Below, piece after piece: positions 46,745 through 58,401 of a stretch of 64,000 bases of DNA (the first letter of the stretch is position 1; every line of letters starts with the position of its first letter). This DNA comes from Tetracentron sinense. Its lineage: Eukaryota > Streptophyta > Magnoliopsida > Trochodendrales > Trochodendraceae. The translations under genes were made by a program, and so were the position numbers. The notes below the pieces were generated by a model. That model was not told the origin of the DNA, searched no databases, and saw only the letters and a program-made list of their open reading frames with translations. The stretch lies in NCBI GenBank assembly GCA_015143295.1, contig CM026551.1:45000034-45064033 (forward strand). Direction: 5' to 3'.

Positions 46745-47402
46745 GGTAGTTTAATGTGTGCTTGTGGGTAAATTAAGTAGGTTTACATATAATCCTAGAT
46801 ATGCACATTGAAATGCAATTTGTATCTTCATATGTTTAAAGAGTTCCATGAATCTCGGATTATATTTGTTTGGTTATGGATTATATTTGTTTGGTTGTCA
46901 AAATGTATTAGAAGGTTATTGTGATTCTAGTTAAAATTTAAAAGACCTTAAATCTACTAGTGGGTGGAATTTAACTATGGGTGGAGCTGCGATCTCATGT
47001 GGATTAATGCAGCAAACTTGCTTTACACATTTAGCTAAATCACAATTTGTTGCATTAGTAGCTTGCAACAAAGAAGCTGAGCAGTTAAGGAGTTTAATGT
47101 TAAAAGTTCATTATTGGTAAAACTATTACCTTCAATATTTATTCAGTGTGATAGTGAAGCCATATTATCTAAGGCCCATGGTAAGTTAGATAATGAAAAA
47201 TCTAGATACCACTAATCTAAGGTATAACTATGTAAGAGAACTATCCATGAAAGGAATAATTTCTGTTTTAAGTATAAAATATTTACAAAATTTGGTGGAT
47301 CCATTTACAAAGGGACTGAGTCAAAATGGAGTGTATAAGACATCAAGTGAAATTAGTTTACAAGCCATCAACTCAAGAAAATCACTTAGTGAAAGCCAAA
47401 CA
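46745..47402 (+). pseudogene. Ty1/Copia RNase H C-terminal fragment
   Basis: Across frameshifts and stops this reads as the end of a Copia pol: VGKLSRFTYNPRYAH, GYCDSS, DLKSTSGWNFTMGGAAISC, HLAKSQFVALVACNKEAEQL, then YNYVRELSMKGIISVLSIK and NLVDPFTKGLSQNGVY. The last part is open from 47193 to 47405. Upstream domains (protease, integrase, RT) are absent or unrecognisable. The fragment may belong to the Copia element whose LTR starts at 49301. Confidence 0.75.
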
Positions 47403-47405
47403 TAA

Positions 47406-48203
47406 TATTTATTAGGTTTTTTTTTTTTAATGGAAAAAATAAGCATGTCATAGGTAAGTGCACAAAACTATACCTTTTTTTTTTTTGGTTAAACACAAAA
47501 CTATACTTTAAAATTGTAATAACAAAACGGAGGATGGAGAATGATTTTTAATAGATCTATAAATAAAAGTTAAAGTACTCTACTCACAGATAAATCTGCT
47601 TATGTAGGTGTGAAAGTTTTGTTGCTTCTAAAATGAAAAAAAGACTTTTATCTTATCAGAACACTCACAAAAACTAATTAACGGATGGATAAAAAAAAAT
47701 GGAATCATGAATAAGGTGCTTAATCTACTGTTTCATTAGACCATGCCATTTACAAAGTATGACTTTCTAATATAAGAATCAAGGTAAAAATTTAATAGAG
47801 AAAACAAACTCAATGTCTATCCTGTCATAGGGTGCTGCTATGTTTTTAGTAACTAGGAAAGATAAGTACCAAAAGGTAGAGATTACAAATGGCTAAGGGT
47901 CACCTTAGTAAAACTTGATAGACCCAATGTTTTCCTCTGGATTGATGGTGCACCTTTTAAATAGAAAAATATTTAAGAGAATGCTTCAACACATTAGAAT
48001 TGAAATAATGCACACCTGGGTGGAGGATGGAAGAACCACTCCCTTAACTCACCTAAATTTTGAATCTCCTTAGGGTGAAGGCGTAGAGGCCTATATATAG
48101 AGTTTTGAGGCGAGACCAAATGTCTCATTAAAAAGATACTATATGTCTCATTAAAATGTACATCAAAGGTCTCATTAAGAGGCTAGACTAAACATTTCAT
48201 TAA
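47406..48203. other. AT-rich spacer
   Basis: No gene or clear repeat was recognised. Two T-runs lie near 47420 and 47476. Confidence 0.4.
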
Positions 48204-48521
48204 GGCTCCGTTCTTTTTGTGGAACTTTTAAAGTCTAGAACTTCCATTGTTTCATGCCTAATTTTACTTAATATCTAGAACTATATCATTCCATAGAGTA
48301 CAAAAGTTCTAAAAATATGAAACTTTTAAGTTCTACCAAAATATTTGAATTTTTTAAGTTCCATGGATTTGGAACTTTTAATTAATTTGAACTCCATAAA
48401 TCTGAAATACCATTGCGTAGAAGGGTTAGAAACCCTCTCCCCTCTCATCCCACACTCTTGCCTCTTGTTCCAAAATATTAATGTTCCGGAATTTTAATTG
48501 TTCCACCAAAAGAACGGAGCC
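48204..48521. mobile_element. Tourist-like (PIF/Harbinger) MITE, 318 bp, second copy
   Basis: GGCTCCGTTCTTTTTGTGGAAC to GTTCCACCAAAAGAACGGAGCC (each given here in part) form near-perfect inverted ends. TAA at 48201-48203 and 48522-48524 is the target duplication. It is the same length as the copy at 27864-28181. Confidence 0.88.
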
Positions 48522-48524
48522 TAA

Positions 48525-49300
48525 GAGAACTTGCTTATAGTTAGTTGAAGCTTCTTATTTAGTGTTTAAATATGAGCTGGAGCTATGCTTTCACACGTGA
48601 AACGAAGCTCCCGATTTCAATGTAATGTTTGATGGTAGTTTTGTAATTATGAGAAAGACATGGGTTGCTTTGTATTCTCATTATTACAGAACTGCCATCA
48701 ACTTAATAGAAAAAGGGAGCTCCGCTTCAACGTGGTGAAGCAAAGCTCCGACTCATATTAAGACTCTCTCTTATATATTCTCCATAGTTTGTTGAAGGAT
48801 CTATGAGGATGAGAGAATTGATTCCATTAATCTTAGCCCTTAGATCTAGATAAACTATCATATCTAGATATTGTCCGTACACCTTATCCTTTCTTTCCCA
48901 TAATTGGCATTCCAAAGAAAGATATAAATAGAGAAACACTTTCTAAGGCAAAAATGTGTAGGTCCTGTGGCATCAAAGATCTACAATATTGTCAATTTGC
49001 AATTTATACTCCGCCTCAAGCAAAGATTTATCACGATATTATAACACAATCTAAAGGATCAATGGGAATGAGTAAGGCCTCAATGGTGACAAATTTTTTT
49101 ATAACAATGTTAGCGTAAATGAACACACGTGTCTTTTGAAAAAAGTTATGTGTATGTCAAGTTCAATTGGTCAAAAGATTGAATGTTGACTCAGTATACT
49201 TAAGTGATAGTTAAAGTTCGTAAGCACCAATTACTAAAATATGAATTATCATGGTATGCTAAAGTTGAATTTTTATAAAAAATTTCAAATAGTGGGAGAA
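48525..49300. other. Spacer leading to a Copia LTR
   Basis: No gene. The last bases, ATTTCAAATAGTGGGAGAA, look like the 3' internal end and polypurine tract of a Copia element. Confidence 0.45.
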
Positions 49301-49399
49301 TGTTAGATATTTTAAAATATGTATCTGAGTGGTTTTGTAGTGTATTTTGAATAGTTTGACATCAAATTTATAGTAGAGTTCTCTCTTGTATATAAGTAC

Positions 49400-51532
49400 T
49401 GTTGTGTCCCAAAATCCCACCTAACTTAATGTGAGACTTTGGCACGTGACTTAATCATTAACTTCCTGTCATAAGGCATTTAAGGCAATTCTAAAACATG
49501 AATCTAAAAATTTTTCTCTTCAAATGAATGCTAATCAAGTCTAATATTTGAAATAAATACTAAGACATCATAATCAATTAAAATCATCCTCTATGAATCC
49601 CCAACCATAAATTCAAACTAACTATAAATCCATAATTAGTCTATTACAAAGTCTAAAATTCGAAATCAAAATACTAGCAATCTAAACTCCAATATATGGC
49701 CAGCGATCCAAATTCCATTCCCCATCAGGATAATCATCTGCTGACTCTTCATGCTCCTCCTCGTACTCTTCCTCTTCCCAAGGTCCTAGAGCACAGATAC
49801 TAAAACTAGAACCTGCCGACAACAACAGTCATCGGCTGAGTAACAAGTTACCCAGCGCATATACAAAATCCTATCTAACAATATAACAATATTTAATATA
49901 AACATGATTTAAGATTCAACATAACATGTAAACATATAACAATTCAGAGTGTGGAAACATAATTCAATTTCGATTCTTACACATGATCACTTGTGCTTAT
50001 TCCTCTTGTTTATCTTACTTATTTTCTTGTTCGTGAATTTATCCAACAACATCCAATGCAATAACTTAATATAACTCTACCCCATATATTGGGTAGAGAC
50101 TAACGTATACCTTACTTTTTGAGGTACCACACAATATACACATTATCCGGTGCATACGGCTTGTCTACACATTATCCGGTGTATACAGCTTGTCTACATA
50201 TTCGCCGGTGTATACGGCTGGTCTTGCCTTGATCATAGGCTTGTGGGTACTCGGTTAGTGCAAAACTCAATCATGCATAATGGTTGTGTCCTTGTGTACT
50301 TGCATAATACTTGTCATCTTGTTTATTCTCATGTTTGTTCATATCTAAATTTTGTGAACCAGTGTGAGTGAAATAATAATGATTGCAAATCATGCATACA
50401 TTTAAACATGTAGGAGTTCTCATAAATGATCAATATAAAACATAGATTTATCAAATAAAATAAGGGACAATTTTATTTATCGTGTCTAAATTTTCAATAC
50501 ACAATTATAATCAAATAAATCTCATAGAACCCTAATTTTTATAACACATCATAATCTCAAGCAAACTTATAATAGTTTCAATAATTACAAACATCATCCC
50601 CTTCCTCCATTTTCATTATCCATACACTATAAAATCATTCCCTTTCCCTTTGTTTATATAAAATTAAATCAGGAAGAACATCTCTCACATACTAGTTTTC
50701 ACAAGGCAATCACCACTTAGAGCACTTTCTATACATCATACATACTTTCCCTAAGAAAATCATGATTTAAAATTCTCTAACATCAAGTATAAATTTTCCA
50801 AGAGAAAACATGGCTTAAAACATCACAAAGTCATCACATATATTTTCCATAAGAAAATCCTGGTATAAACATCATAAGATCATCATATTTATTTTCCATA
50901 ATAGATTGAAACATCACAAACATGTTTACTCTTATTGTTCTTGCTTTAGATCTATCACGTTCATCATATTTATATAAAAAATCCCTATATTGATAGGAAG
51001 GAAGTTATATTTACCTCTCTCGATCGTTTTCCTATGATCACGCGCTTGCGAAAGAGGTTGATCTACGCTTTTTCACCCTTCTTCCTTGCCAAAACCTTTG
51101 ATCCCTCCTCTTGGATCTCTCAAAAATCCCTTCTCTCCCTCTCTTTTAGGTCTAAAAACTTCTTGAAACCCTCAACCCACGAATATAAGGGGTATTTATA
51201 GTGTTGGGAGCCCTAAGGACTCCACAAGTCGGAAAATCGCGCAAAAAGAAGCCCAAAACGGCGTTTTTGGTGATCAATCGCCGCTGGTGGGCGATCGATC
51301 GGCGGTGACGCCGAATTTTTTTTTTAAAACTCTTTTGCTACTTTTTGCCTATCTTTCTTTTCATGCAATAAAACCTCAAAAACGACTTGAATTTAGTGTT
51401 TTATTTGGGTTTTAAAATCACTACTTTTCGCATTAAATTTATAGGCTTAAATATATTAAAGTTAAACACACGTTTTCATAGCATTTAATAAAGATCACAA
51501 TTATTAAGAATAATAAATTCGGGGGTTCTACA
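49400..51532 (-). mobile_element. Gypsy solo LTR with AGTAC target duplication
   Basis: It starts TGTTGTGTCCC and ends GGGGGTTCTACA, flanked by AGTAC at 49395-49399 and 51533-51537. On the minus strand it starts TGTAGAACCCCC and has a TATA box CTATAAATACCCC (about 51188-51201), so the element reads leftward. No internal region or second LTR is present: a solo LTR left by recombination. It is related at the end to the LTR at 1-1889. Confidence 0.9.
50139..50224. repeat. Three 29-bp tandem repeats in the solo LTR
   Basis: Three copies of a unit with CACATTATCCGGTGTATACG and a GCTTGTCTA ending; the third is changed to ATTCGCCGG. Position within the LTR is comparable to the minisatellites of the LTR at 1-1889. 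Confidence 0.8.
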
Positions 51533-52040
51533 AGTACGCCAATTGAATGAAGGCTTGGGCCTTTTTCAAGGGGCATTAGAAGTTGTTACCTATTTTCCCT
51601 ATGTCTATTGTGCCTAATCTATGTCCAAACGCACGTGCACATACACACATAATCACATAGGCGTGCACCAGGTCAGGTTGGCTTGGGTTATAAGTAAAAT
51701 ACAAATATTACTTTTAAACATTTTTCTCTTAAATTTTCAAAATAGTCCCAATAGTTTTATGACCATTTTTTTGTGTTTCTTCCCTTTGGTCGGCAACTCT
51801 TCATAAGATTTTGGTTCCTTTAATTTTCATAAATCTTTAGATAGACCTTGTGTCCCTTTAAAAGGTTGCCTAAACCTTTATAAAAGGATATCTTCCTAGG
51901 GATGAAGACTACTAATTTATTTCTTTCATTCTTTCTCTCTATATTTTTGTCTGAGTATAGATGAAGATAAATAGTATTCTGAAACTAGTCTTCCGTACAG
52001 TCTTCAATATAGAAAATTGAACTCATTAAATAGAATCTGA

Positions 52041-53097
52041 AGTTGTGTCAATACCTAATTTGCTTTTCCCTTTTGTTGACCTATGTGGAGACAAATAAAG
52101 GTGTAAAGATAAATTCATCTACGCCTTAGACTCAACTTGCTGTCATCTTTTTTTCCTGTTTTCTGAGTACAGGTCCAACAAAATGACACGTGTTGTTGCT
52201 TTAGTCTATTTCTTTTGTAGTTGGTTCAAACAACTTTCTTCCTATTTTAAAGTTGTAATTGGTTTAACCAGTTGAAGAAGTATCTGTTTTAAAGCAACAT
52301 GTGTCATTTCATCGGTGAGAGTATGAAATTCTACGACATGGGGTTAGCATTCTTGTTGTAAAAGTAATATTAGGGATTGTAGAGGCGATGGGAGATTGTA
52401 TATGCCATTTTTTTAACGTTTATAATGGAATAAGTAAAGTTATATGTAAATACGCTCCTTTGGTCAAAGTATTGTCCTTATTTAATGCTGCATATACGTT
52501 ATGCATATATTACCTAGTCTCGTGTGTGTATAGAGAGAGAGAGAGAAGGAGAGAGAGTTTCAATGAGTGGCGTTCACTAGAGCTTCAAGTGAGTGCCCCT
52601 GTAGAAACTTGATACATGTCATGATTTAGTGAAATTGACCATTAGATATCAAGGTGAGTCCTTTGGGGATATGTGACAAAAATTAGCTCAATCAGTACCG
52701 TAGTGGGTTAGCATTAACCCATAGGATTCCCTCGCCTATAGAAATAACTAAATTTCAGACCTTCAATAAGATGATTTAGAAACGTCTGATCTAGCTAATT
52801 TTTCCACGTCTTCCAAGGAACTCACCTTGACATTCAATGGCTAGAATCGAGAACAACTTGTAATGTGTCAAGTCTTTAGGGGGCGCTAATCACTAACAGG
52901 AGGGTGAAGGTCTCCACTGTTCCTGCTAATTTATGGTGTCCTTATTCAATGATGCATATGTGGTCATCCATTTACACCAACTTATGCACAAATCCATTGA
53001 TCTATGTTGTCTGGACTTCCAAATCATCCAAATATTCCTTGTTAGTGCACGCTCTTGTCCTTTGAGCCATGTCTTCTACCCTTGAATATACGGTCAC
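52041..53097. other. Spacer with GA microsatellite
   Basis: A GA-rich run (52530-52557) lies within otherwise unremarkable sequence. No gene or paired transposon ends were recognised. Confidence 0.4.
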
Positions 53098-53457
53098 GAC
53101 TTTGCTCTGATATCAACTGTCACAGGTAAAGTTCTTAGTTAATCAAATCTCGTGTGACACTTGATCGACCTTTCAACCAAGTCAGCCATTTTTGGTGAAT
53201 TGCCTAGGAATTAAGAGTAATGCACACTACAACACACAACAATGAAGCAAAGATTAGTGTTATTTCATCAAAATAAAGGTTACAAGACACTATACATGAC
53301 AAGAACACACATGAGGAGATGATGACCAAAGATGGTGCAAAGGCAGCCCACTCAAGTGATTTACCAGTATACAAGTAGATGTTAAGCCTTTTACAGATTT
53401 CCAGAAAAAAAACATCATATGTGCTAGTACACTCATGTTGGCTTATCATAAAAACAA
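53098..53457 (-). mobile_element. Remnant of a minus-strand LTR retrotransposon (PBS and LTR part)
   Basis: GCTCTGATATCAAC at about 53105-53118 is the complement of a primer-binding site (GTTGATATCAGAGC, near the usual TGGTATCAGAGC). To its right, 53119-53457 would be the end of the 5' LTR. To its left, the minus strand can be read as MAQRTRACTNKEYLDDLE, a possible gag start. The gag-only element at 53458 interrupts it. Confidence 0.4.
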
Positions 53458-54688
53458 TGTAAGTCCATACTTTTTGTATTGGCATATTCCGGTGTCAAAA
53501 CATAGTGAGTCTAGTTGTGTCTTGAGTCCTTGCCTTGAAGCATCTAAGACAACGAAGATGAAGACCAAAGAAGATCAACTGAAGACATTCCCATCATCGC
53601 CTTTATTTTACTCATAGGATGGTAAGTGACCTAGATACCTTGTTACCTTAGGTGGAAATTGACTTAGATAATTTATAAAGAACCTAGGTCACTAACTAGA
53701 TCCTCAGAACATGAAAATTCAGGTTTCTAGGCATTAATTGGGAAGACTGGTCAACCGGTCAAAGGAGGGGTCGACCGGTGGCTTACTGGTCAACTGCTTC
53801 TGGTAATGGGTCGACCGCTGGTCGAGAATTTTTGTATGGCCAAAATTTCCATTGGGCTGTTTTTTGAGGGGTCGACCGCTCATGTGACTGGTCGACTGGA
53901 CCTCGTGGATTTAGGTTTCCTATTTGGTTTCCATCTCCTATATTACCCTATATATAAGTTGGGTTTGATCCCCATTCGACCCAAGAGAATTGTGAGAGTT
54001 TAGAGAGATTTTCTAACTAATATTTTGGGTTTTCCAAACCCTTTCTCCTTTCCTCTTCCATCCTAGAGTGTGCAAGACATTGTTTGATCTATCTTGCTTG
54101 TTTATTCCATTGTTGGAATTTATCTAGGGTTTGTTAATTGAATAACCATCAACCTATTCTGTTAAGAACATTGGCCGGTGTGATCTGGATCCTTTGCGAA
54201 TGAGATCGATCCAAGAAGGAACGTGGTTATTTGGTCGATGGAATCCGAAGCCGTCATTGACAGAGATCGATCAGAAGATCGTGGTTTTGGATATCTAAAA
54301 GAAGTGCAAGTTGTTGCGGTTGATCACGGGACTTATGGGTATGTGATGACTTTTCGAGGCATGGAAGACTAAGAATTGAAGGATCGTAGTGTCGATTCTG
54401 AATGAATTAGGTTCGAGTCTTGTAAATATTTGTTTACTTTGTCTTAGTAATATCTCTTGCTGGACTAGGTCCTGTGGTTTTTCCCAAAATAGTTTTCACG
54501 TAAAAATACCTTGTGTTGTGGTTTGCTTGTTTCCCTTATTCCGCATTTTATTATTCATCATCTCTTAGTTAATAATTTAATTGTTAAATCTTAAAAATGG
54601 TAGATAGACTTGTAGGGAGACCGAGCCACCCCTTGGGTTTGTGAGTTCTTGACTCAAACATAGAATTGAAATTCACCAAATTTTTTCA
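53458..54688 (+). repeat. 5' LTR of gag-only element B, copy 2
   Basis: 1231 bp, collinear with the LTRs of copy 1 (11269-12531 and 17766-19026) but clearly more diverged from them than those two are from each other. It contains several GGTCGACCGCTGG-type words. Confidence 0.85.
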
Positions 54689-54755
54689 ATTGGTATTAGA
54701 GCGGGTTCACTAATTTATTGGTGTGATCTTATCTATTTTCGGCGAATATGAATCC

Positions 54756-56650
54756 ATCTCTTGTCCCCCATTATTTGATGGGTACAATTATGCTTGTTGG
54801 CAAGCTCGTATGAGAGCGTTTCTGAAATCTTTAGATGAAAGAGTTTGGATCTCTATTGAACAAGGTTGGACCCATCCAACAATGACTATAGATTACCAGA
54901 CCATCCCTAAACCTTCTACTGAATGGACCAATGTAGAACTTGAAAGTTGTAGATGGAACAATAAAAGTCTAAATGAAATCTTCACTGCTGTCACACCCGA
55001 AGAATTTTGACATATTTCTAAATGTGACACTTTGAAGGAGGTATGAGACATTCTTAAACTTACCCAAGAAGGGACTACAACAATCAAGATCTCCAAACTT
55101 CAAATGCTTACTTCTAAATTTGAAAATCTGAGAATCAATGATAATGAAACTTTTGATGGTTTTTATCCTGATCTGAGTGACATTGTTAATTCAAGTTTTA
55201 ACCTAGGAGAAAGTATACTTGGGTCCAAAATAATTAGGAAGATCTTGAGATCTTTGCCTGAGAGATTTAGATCGAAGGTTACCACCATCGAAGAGAGCAA
55301 AAATATTGATGCTCTCAAAATTGAAGAGTTGGTTGGTTCTCTCCAGACCTATGAGTTGAATCTACACCAATTGAAGAAACCAAAATCAATTGTCTTGAAA
55401 TCTGTCAAGGAATCTATAGATGACTCAGATAGTGACTCTGAGGAGGATGCAGAAGATATGACTTTGCTTGCAAAGAAATTCAAAAATTTTTTGAAATTTA
55501 ATAAGAGATTTAATCCGAAAGGATTAAAATCTTTTGAAAAGCCTAAGTCAAAACACTTTGAATATAAGAAACATCTTAAAAGTGTGGACAGTAAATCTAA
55601 AGGCGTTCAATGCTATAAATGCCAAGGCTACAACTATATTGTCAAAGAATGCTAAAATGAGAAGAAATCTAAGAGTAAGACAAATGATGATAGTGAATCC
55701 GAATATGAGGAATCAGATAGTTCTTCTGGCAAGAAAACTAGGAATTATATGAGTTTCACTACTTCCTTAAACGAGATTGAAGAATCTTCTTCAAGTTTAA
55801 ATGAGAGTGACCAGCACCGTATTGATGGTGAGGATGATGAAGAGAGTCATAATGACTCTGGTTGTGAGAAAGACCTCTAGATAGCTTATGATGAATTGTT
55901 TGAAGAATACCTAAGACTGAAAAATGCTTAAATTTTCATGAACAAAAAGGTCAAGTTAATGAAAAAGGAAATTGATTCCTCTGACCAATTAGCTTCTGGG
56001 TTGAAAGCCTTTATGCCTCAACTAGAGGGAGAGAAAGTTTCCCTCCTTGTCAATACTCAGCTTCTTGAATTTGATTTACATGTTTGTCTTGATTAAAAGA
56101 CAAGTCTTGAAATAAAGTTAGCTGATCTTGAGCAAGATCAAAAGTGTGGAGATGAGAAGGGAACTCCATCTACCTCGAACACTGATCTTGGTAATAAAAG
56201 ACACCCTTTTGAGAATAGGAAGGACTATTATACTCAAAAATTCATTCCTATATGTCATAAATGTGGAGTGAATGGTCATATTAGGTCTCAATGTCCTAAA
56301 ATTCGAAGAATGTCTATTCATGGTTCTAGGAACCAAACCAATTTTAATGAGAATCTTCAAAGGAGAGTTGATATCCTAGTAGATGTGTCTAGGAAGTTAA
56401 ATGATGATATATTGAATATCTATAATAACTCTAGACAATGGCATGGTTGAGACACTCCTTATGTTAGATATAAAGGAGGAAACGAGAAGAACCATGATGC
56501 CCGCCATAATTATAAGACTCAATCTTGGAATAGGAGGAACAGGGGGAAGAGGCAAAATGTCATACCTATCTAAACTGAAACAGTTGGAGACCAAAGGGTT
56601 AATCAAACTGCTAAAACCATTTGGGTGAGAAAGGAAGACCTGAAAGGCTT
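54756..56650 (+). pseudogene. Copia-type gag of element B copy 2, decayed
   Basis: Better preserved than copy 1. It starts CPPLFDGYNYACWQARM (DUF4219-like), stops at 55008, then continues through a UBN2 block (55104-55400, SLPERFRSKVTTIEESKNID), an acidic Ser/Asp/Glu stretch (55420-55460) and a first zinc knuckle in which His is replaced by Tyr (CYKCQGYNYIVKEC, 55611-55652). After further stops, a second intact knuckle CHKCGVNGHIRSQC lies at 56253-56294. It ends near WVRKEDL (about 56620), before any protease motif. At least three stops make it non-functional as written. Confidence 0.75.
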
Positions 56651-56699
56651 CATTTAGCCCATGCCTGTCATAACCTAGGGCACACTATTAGTGTTCTAT

Positions 56700-58391
56700 C
56701 TTGTCCTAGTACTATGATGTCTATGTAGACTAGTAGTTTTTATTTACTAGTTGTTATTTGCTTTGGTTTGTTTTTCTGTTTTATTTATTTTGAAAAGTTT
56801 CAAAAACGTTGAAAAATTATAAAATCCAAAAATATTTTTATCATGTTGCCCTTATTTGACTTGCATGATCTGCATTCCTTGTGTTGATCTCTATTTCTAT
56901 ACTTGTCCAAAGTTGAACATGAGTTTATTGCTGATTATTGATAAATCACCTTCATAGTCTCTTGGTTAGGCTAAAAATTATACTAGTTTTATCTTGCACA
57001 GTTAGAGACTTATTTATGTGTGTATGCTTTGCTCTATCACATGCACTCTAACTGATTATGTTGATATGTCTAATTTCTAATCTGTAGGTTTATGGATTAT
57101 CCCTAAGTGTAACCAAACTAGAATGATCATATTGTTTGTCATCCCTATTTTGTATATCCTTCATGAGAAAAAATTGATGTAATGAAAAAGGGCTACCTAT
57201 TAGGATAGTGTGAAGCTACTATTGAGTGCAAACAGTTAGTAATGACTACCTATGCAGACAGTAAGTATCTATCTGGGCTACTAGTGTGAAAAACCCTACT
57301 GCCAATAGAGAAGAGCTACCTACTCTAATAGCGTGAAAGTCATCATTACATGAAAAGATATGTTCAGATAAAGAACATCAAAACATATCTTACAAAGTGA
57401 GGAGGTATTTGAGCAATGTAAAATAAAACAAAATATGAGTCAAATAAAAATGGATAAAGTTGCACTAAAATGTAAAAAATTAGCATTTCTGGATCTAGCT
57501 AGGTTTGACTTCTTAGATTTGAGTCTTCAGGAGTCCTCTTAGTGGTTAATGTCATATCCTTATAAATGGAGAGAAACCTTGATTTAGTATCTAGTCAGAC
57601 CACCCACTATGCACAAAGCTTCAATTTTGAATTGTTCACTAATTGTGACTAAGTGAATTGACTATGCTTTAGCATTTCGTGAGATTTAGTTAGATGTTTT
57701 ATCCTCAGTTGGACTAACTAATCACATTCTTCATTGGATTTGTAATTTTAAATTATTGTTGCTTGGAATGCTTATGATTTATGTTTGTGTGGCACATGAT
57801 ACTTTTTAGTTTTATTATTATGTGTTTTTTAGTTTTCTTTTGTTATGTGCCTTTCTAGCATAGGTGCCCTATCCTTTAGGTGGTGTCCTTGATCTTAGGG
57901 GGAGAAGATCAAGTTGAGAAGTTGAGGGAGAGTTTTTGCTTTACATTGCTATATTTTGTTCCCCGCTCTATAGTCCCCGGATTGTCAGCATTTGCTTGGT
58001 TGTATTGTGGTTACTTTGATATTACATATGCTTTAATTTGATTTTTTTTTCTTGTGATATTAGCTTCCTGCATACCTTTGGTTTTTTGTGCCCAAAAGGG
58101 AGAGAATGTTACGGTATATTTCCATAATTCAGTACATTCCTTGTAATATCTGTGTTTATCTATTTTCATATTCTATACATACTTCATGGGGTTTTTTTAG
58201 TATGTGTAGGCGCAGGTTTGCAGCAGACAAATCTTGCATGACAAGAGTCTCAGGGTCTACAATTTAGATTGTCATGTAATTGTGTTGGAGTCATGTAATG
58301 ACCTAATTCACCATTTGATGTGTTTGGGTGAGTTTGTGTCCTGTCATGTACTTCAGTTTGGTTTTGTCACGGAATTGCCAAAGGGAGAGAT
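56700..58391 (+). other. Non-coding 3' internal region of element B copy 2
   Basis: Collinear with 16126-17765 of copy 1, including GGTGTCCTTGATCTTAGGGG. No pol motif or long ORF. Confidence 0.6.
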
Positions 58392-58401
58392 TGTAAGTCC
58401 A

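Larger units (their letters stand above)
49301..52040 (+). mobile_element. Copia LTR interrupted by a Gypsy solo LTR (right border uncertain)
   Basis: After the purine-rich AGTGGGAGAA the sequence starts TGTTAGATATTTTAAAATATG, a typical Copia LTR start. It is cut at 49399 by a solo LTR and resumes at 51533. A TATA-like CTTTATAAAAGG lies at about 51875 in the resumed part, fitting an LTR promoter. The right border is not clear; 52040 is a rough estimate. Confidence 0.45.
53458..58401 (+). mobile_element. Gag-only LTR element (family B), copy 2
   Basis: The 5' LTR 53458-54688 starts TGTAAGTCCATAC and ends TTTTTTCA. Primer-binding site TGGTATTAGAGCGG is at 54691. Gag is decayed, and the long non-coding 3' region, the polypurine tract AAAGGGAGAGAT and only the first 10 bases of the 3' LTR (58392-58401) follow. 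A Tat-type Gypsy element begins at 58402, so the rest of the LTR must lie beyond the window if present. It shares gag and non-coding parts with copy 1 and likewise lacks all pol domains. Confidence 0.85.
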
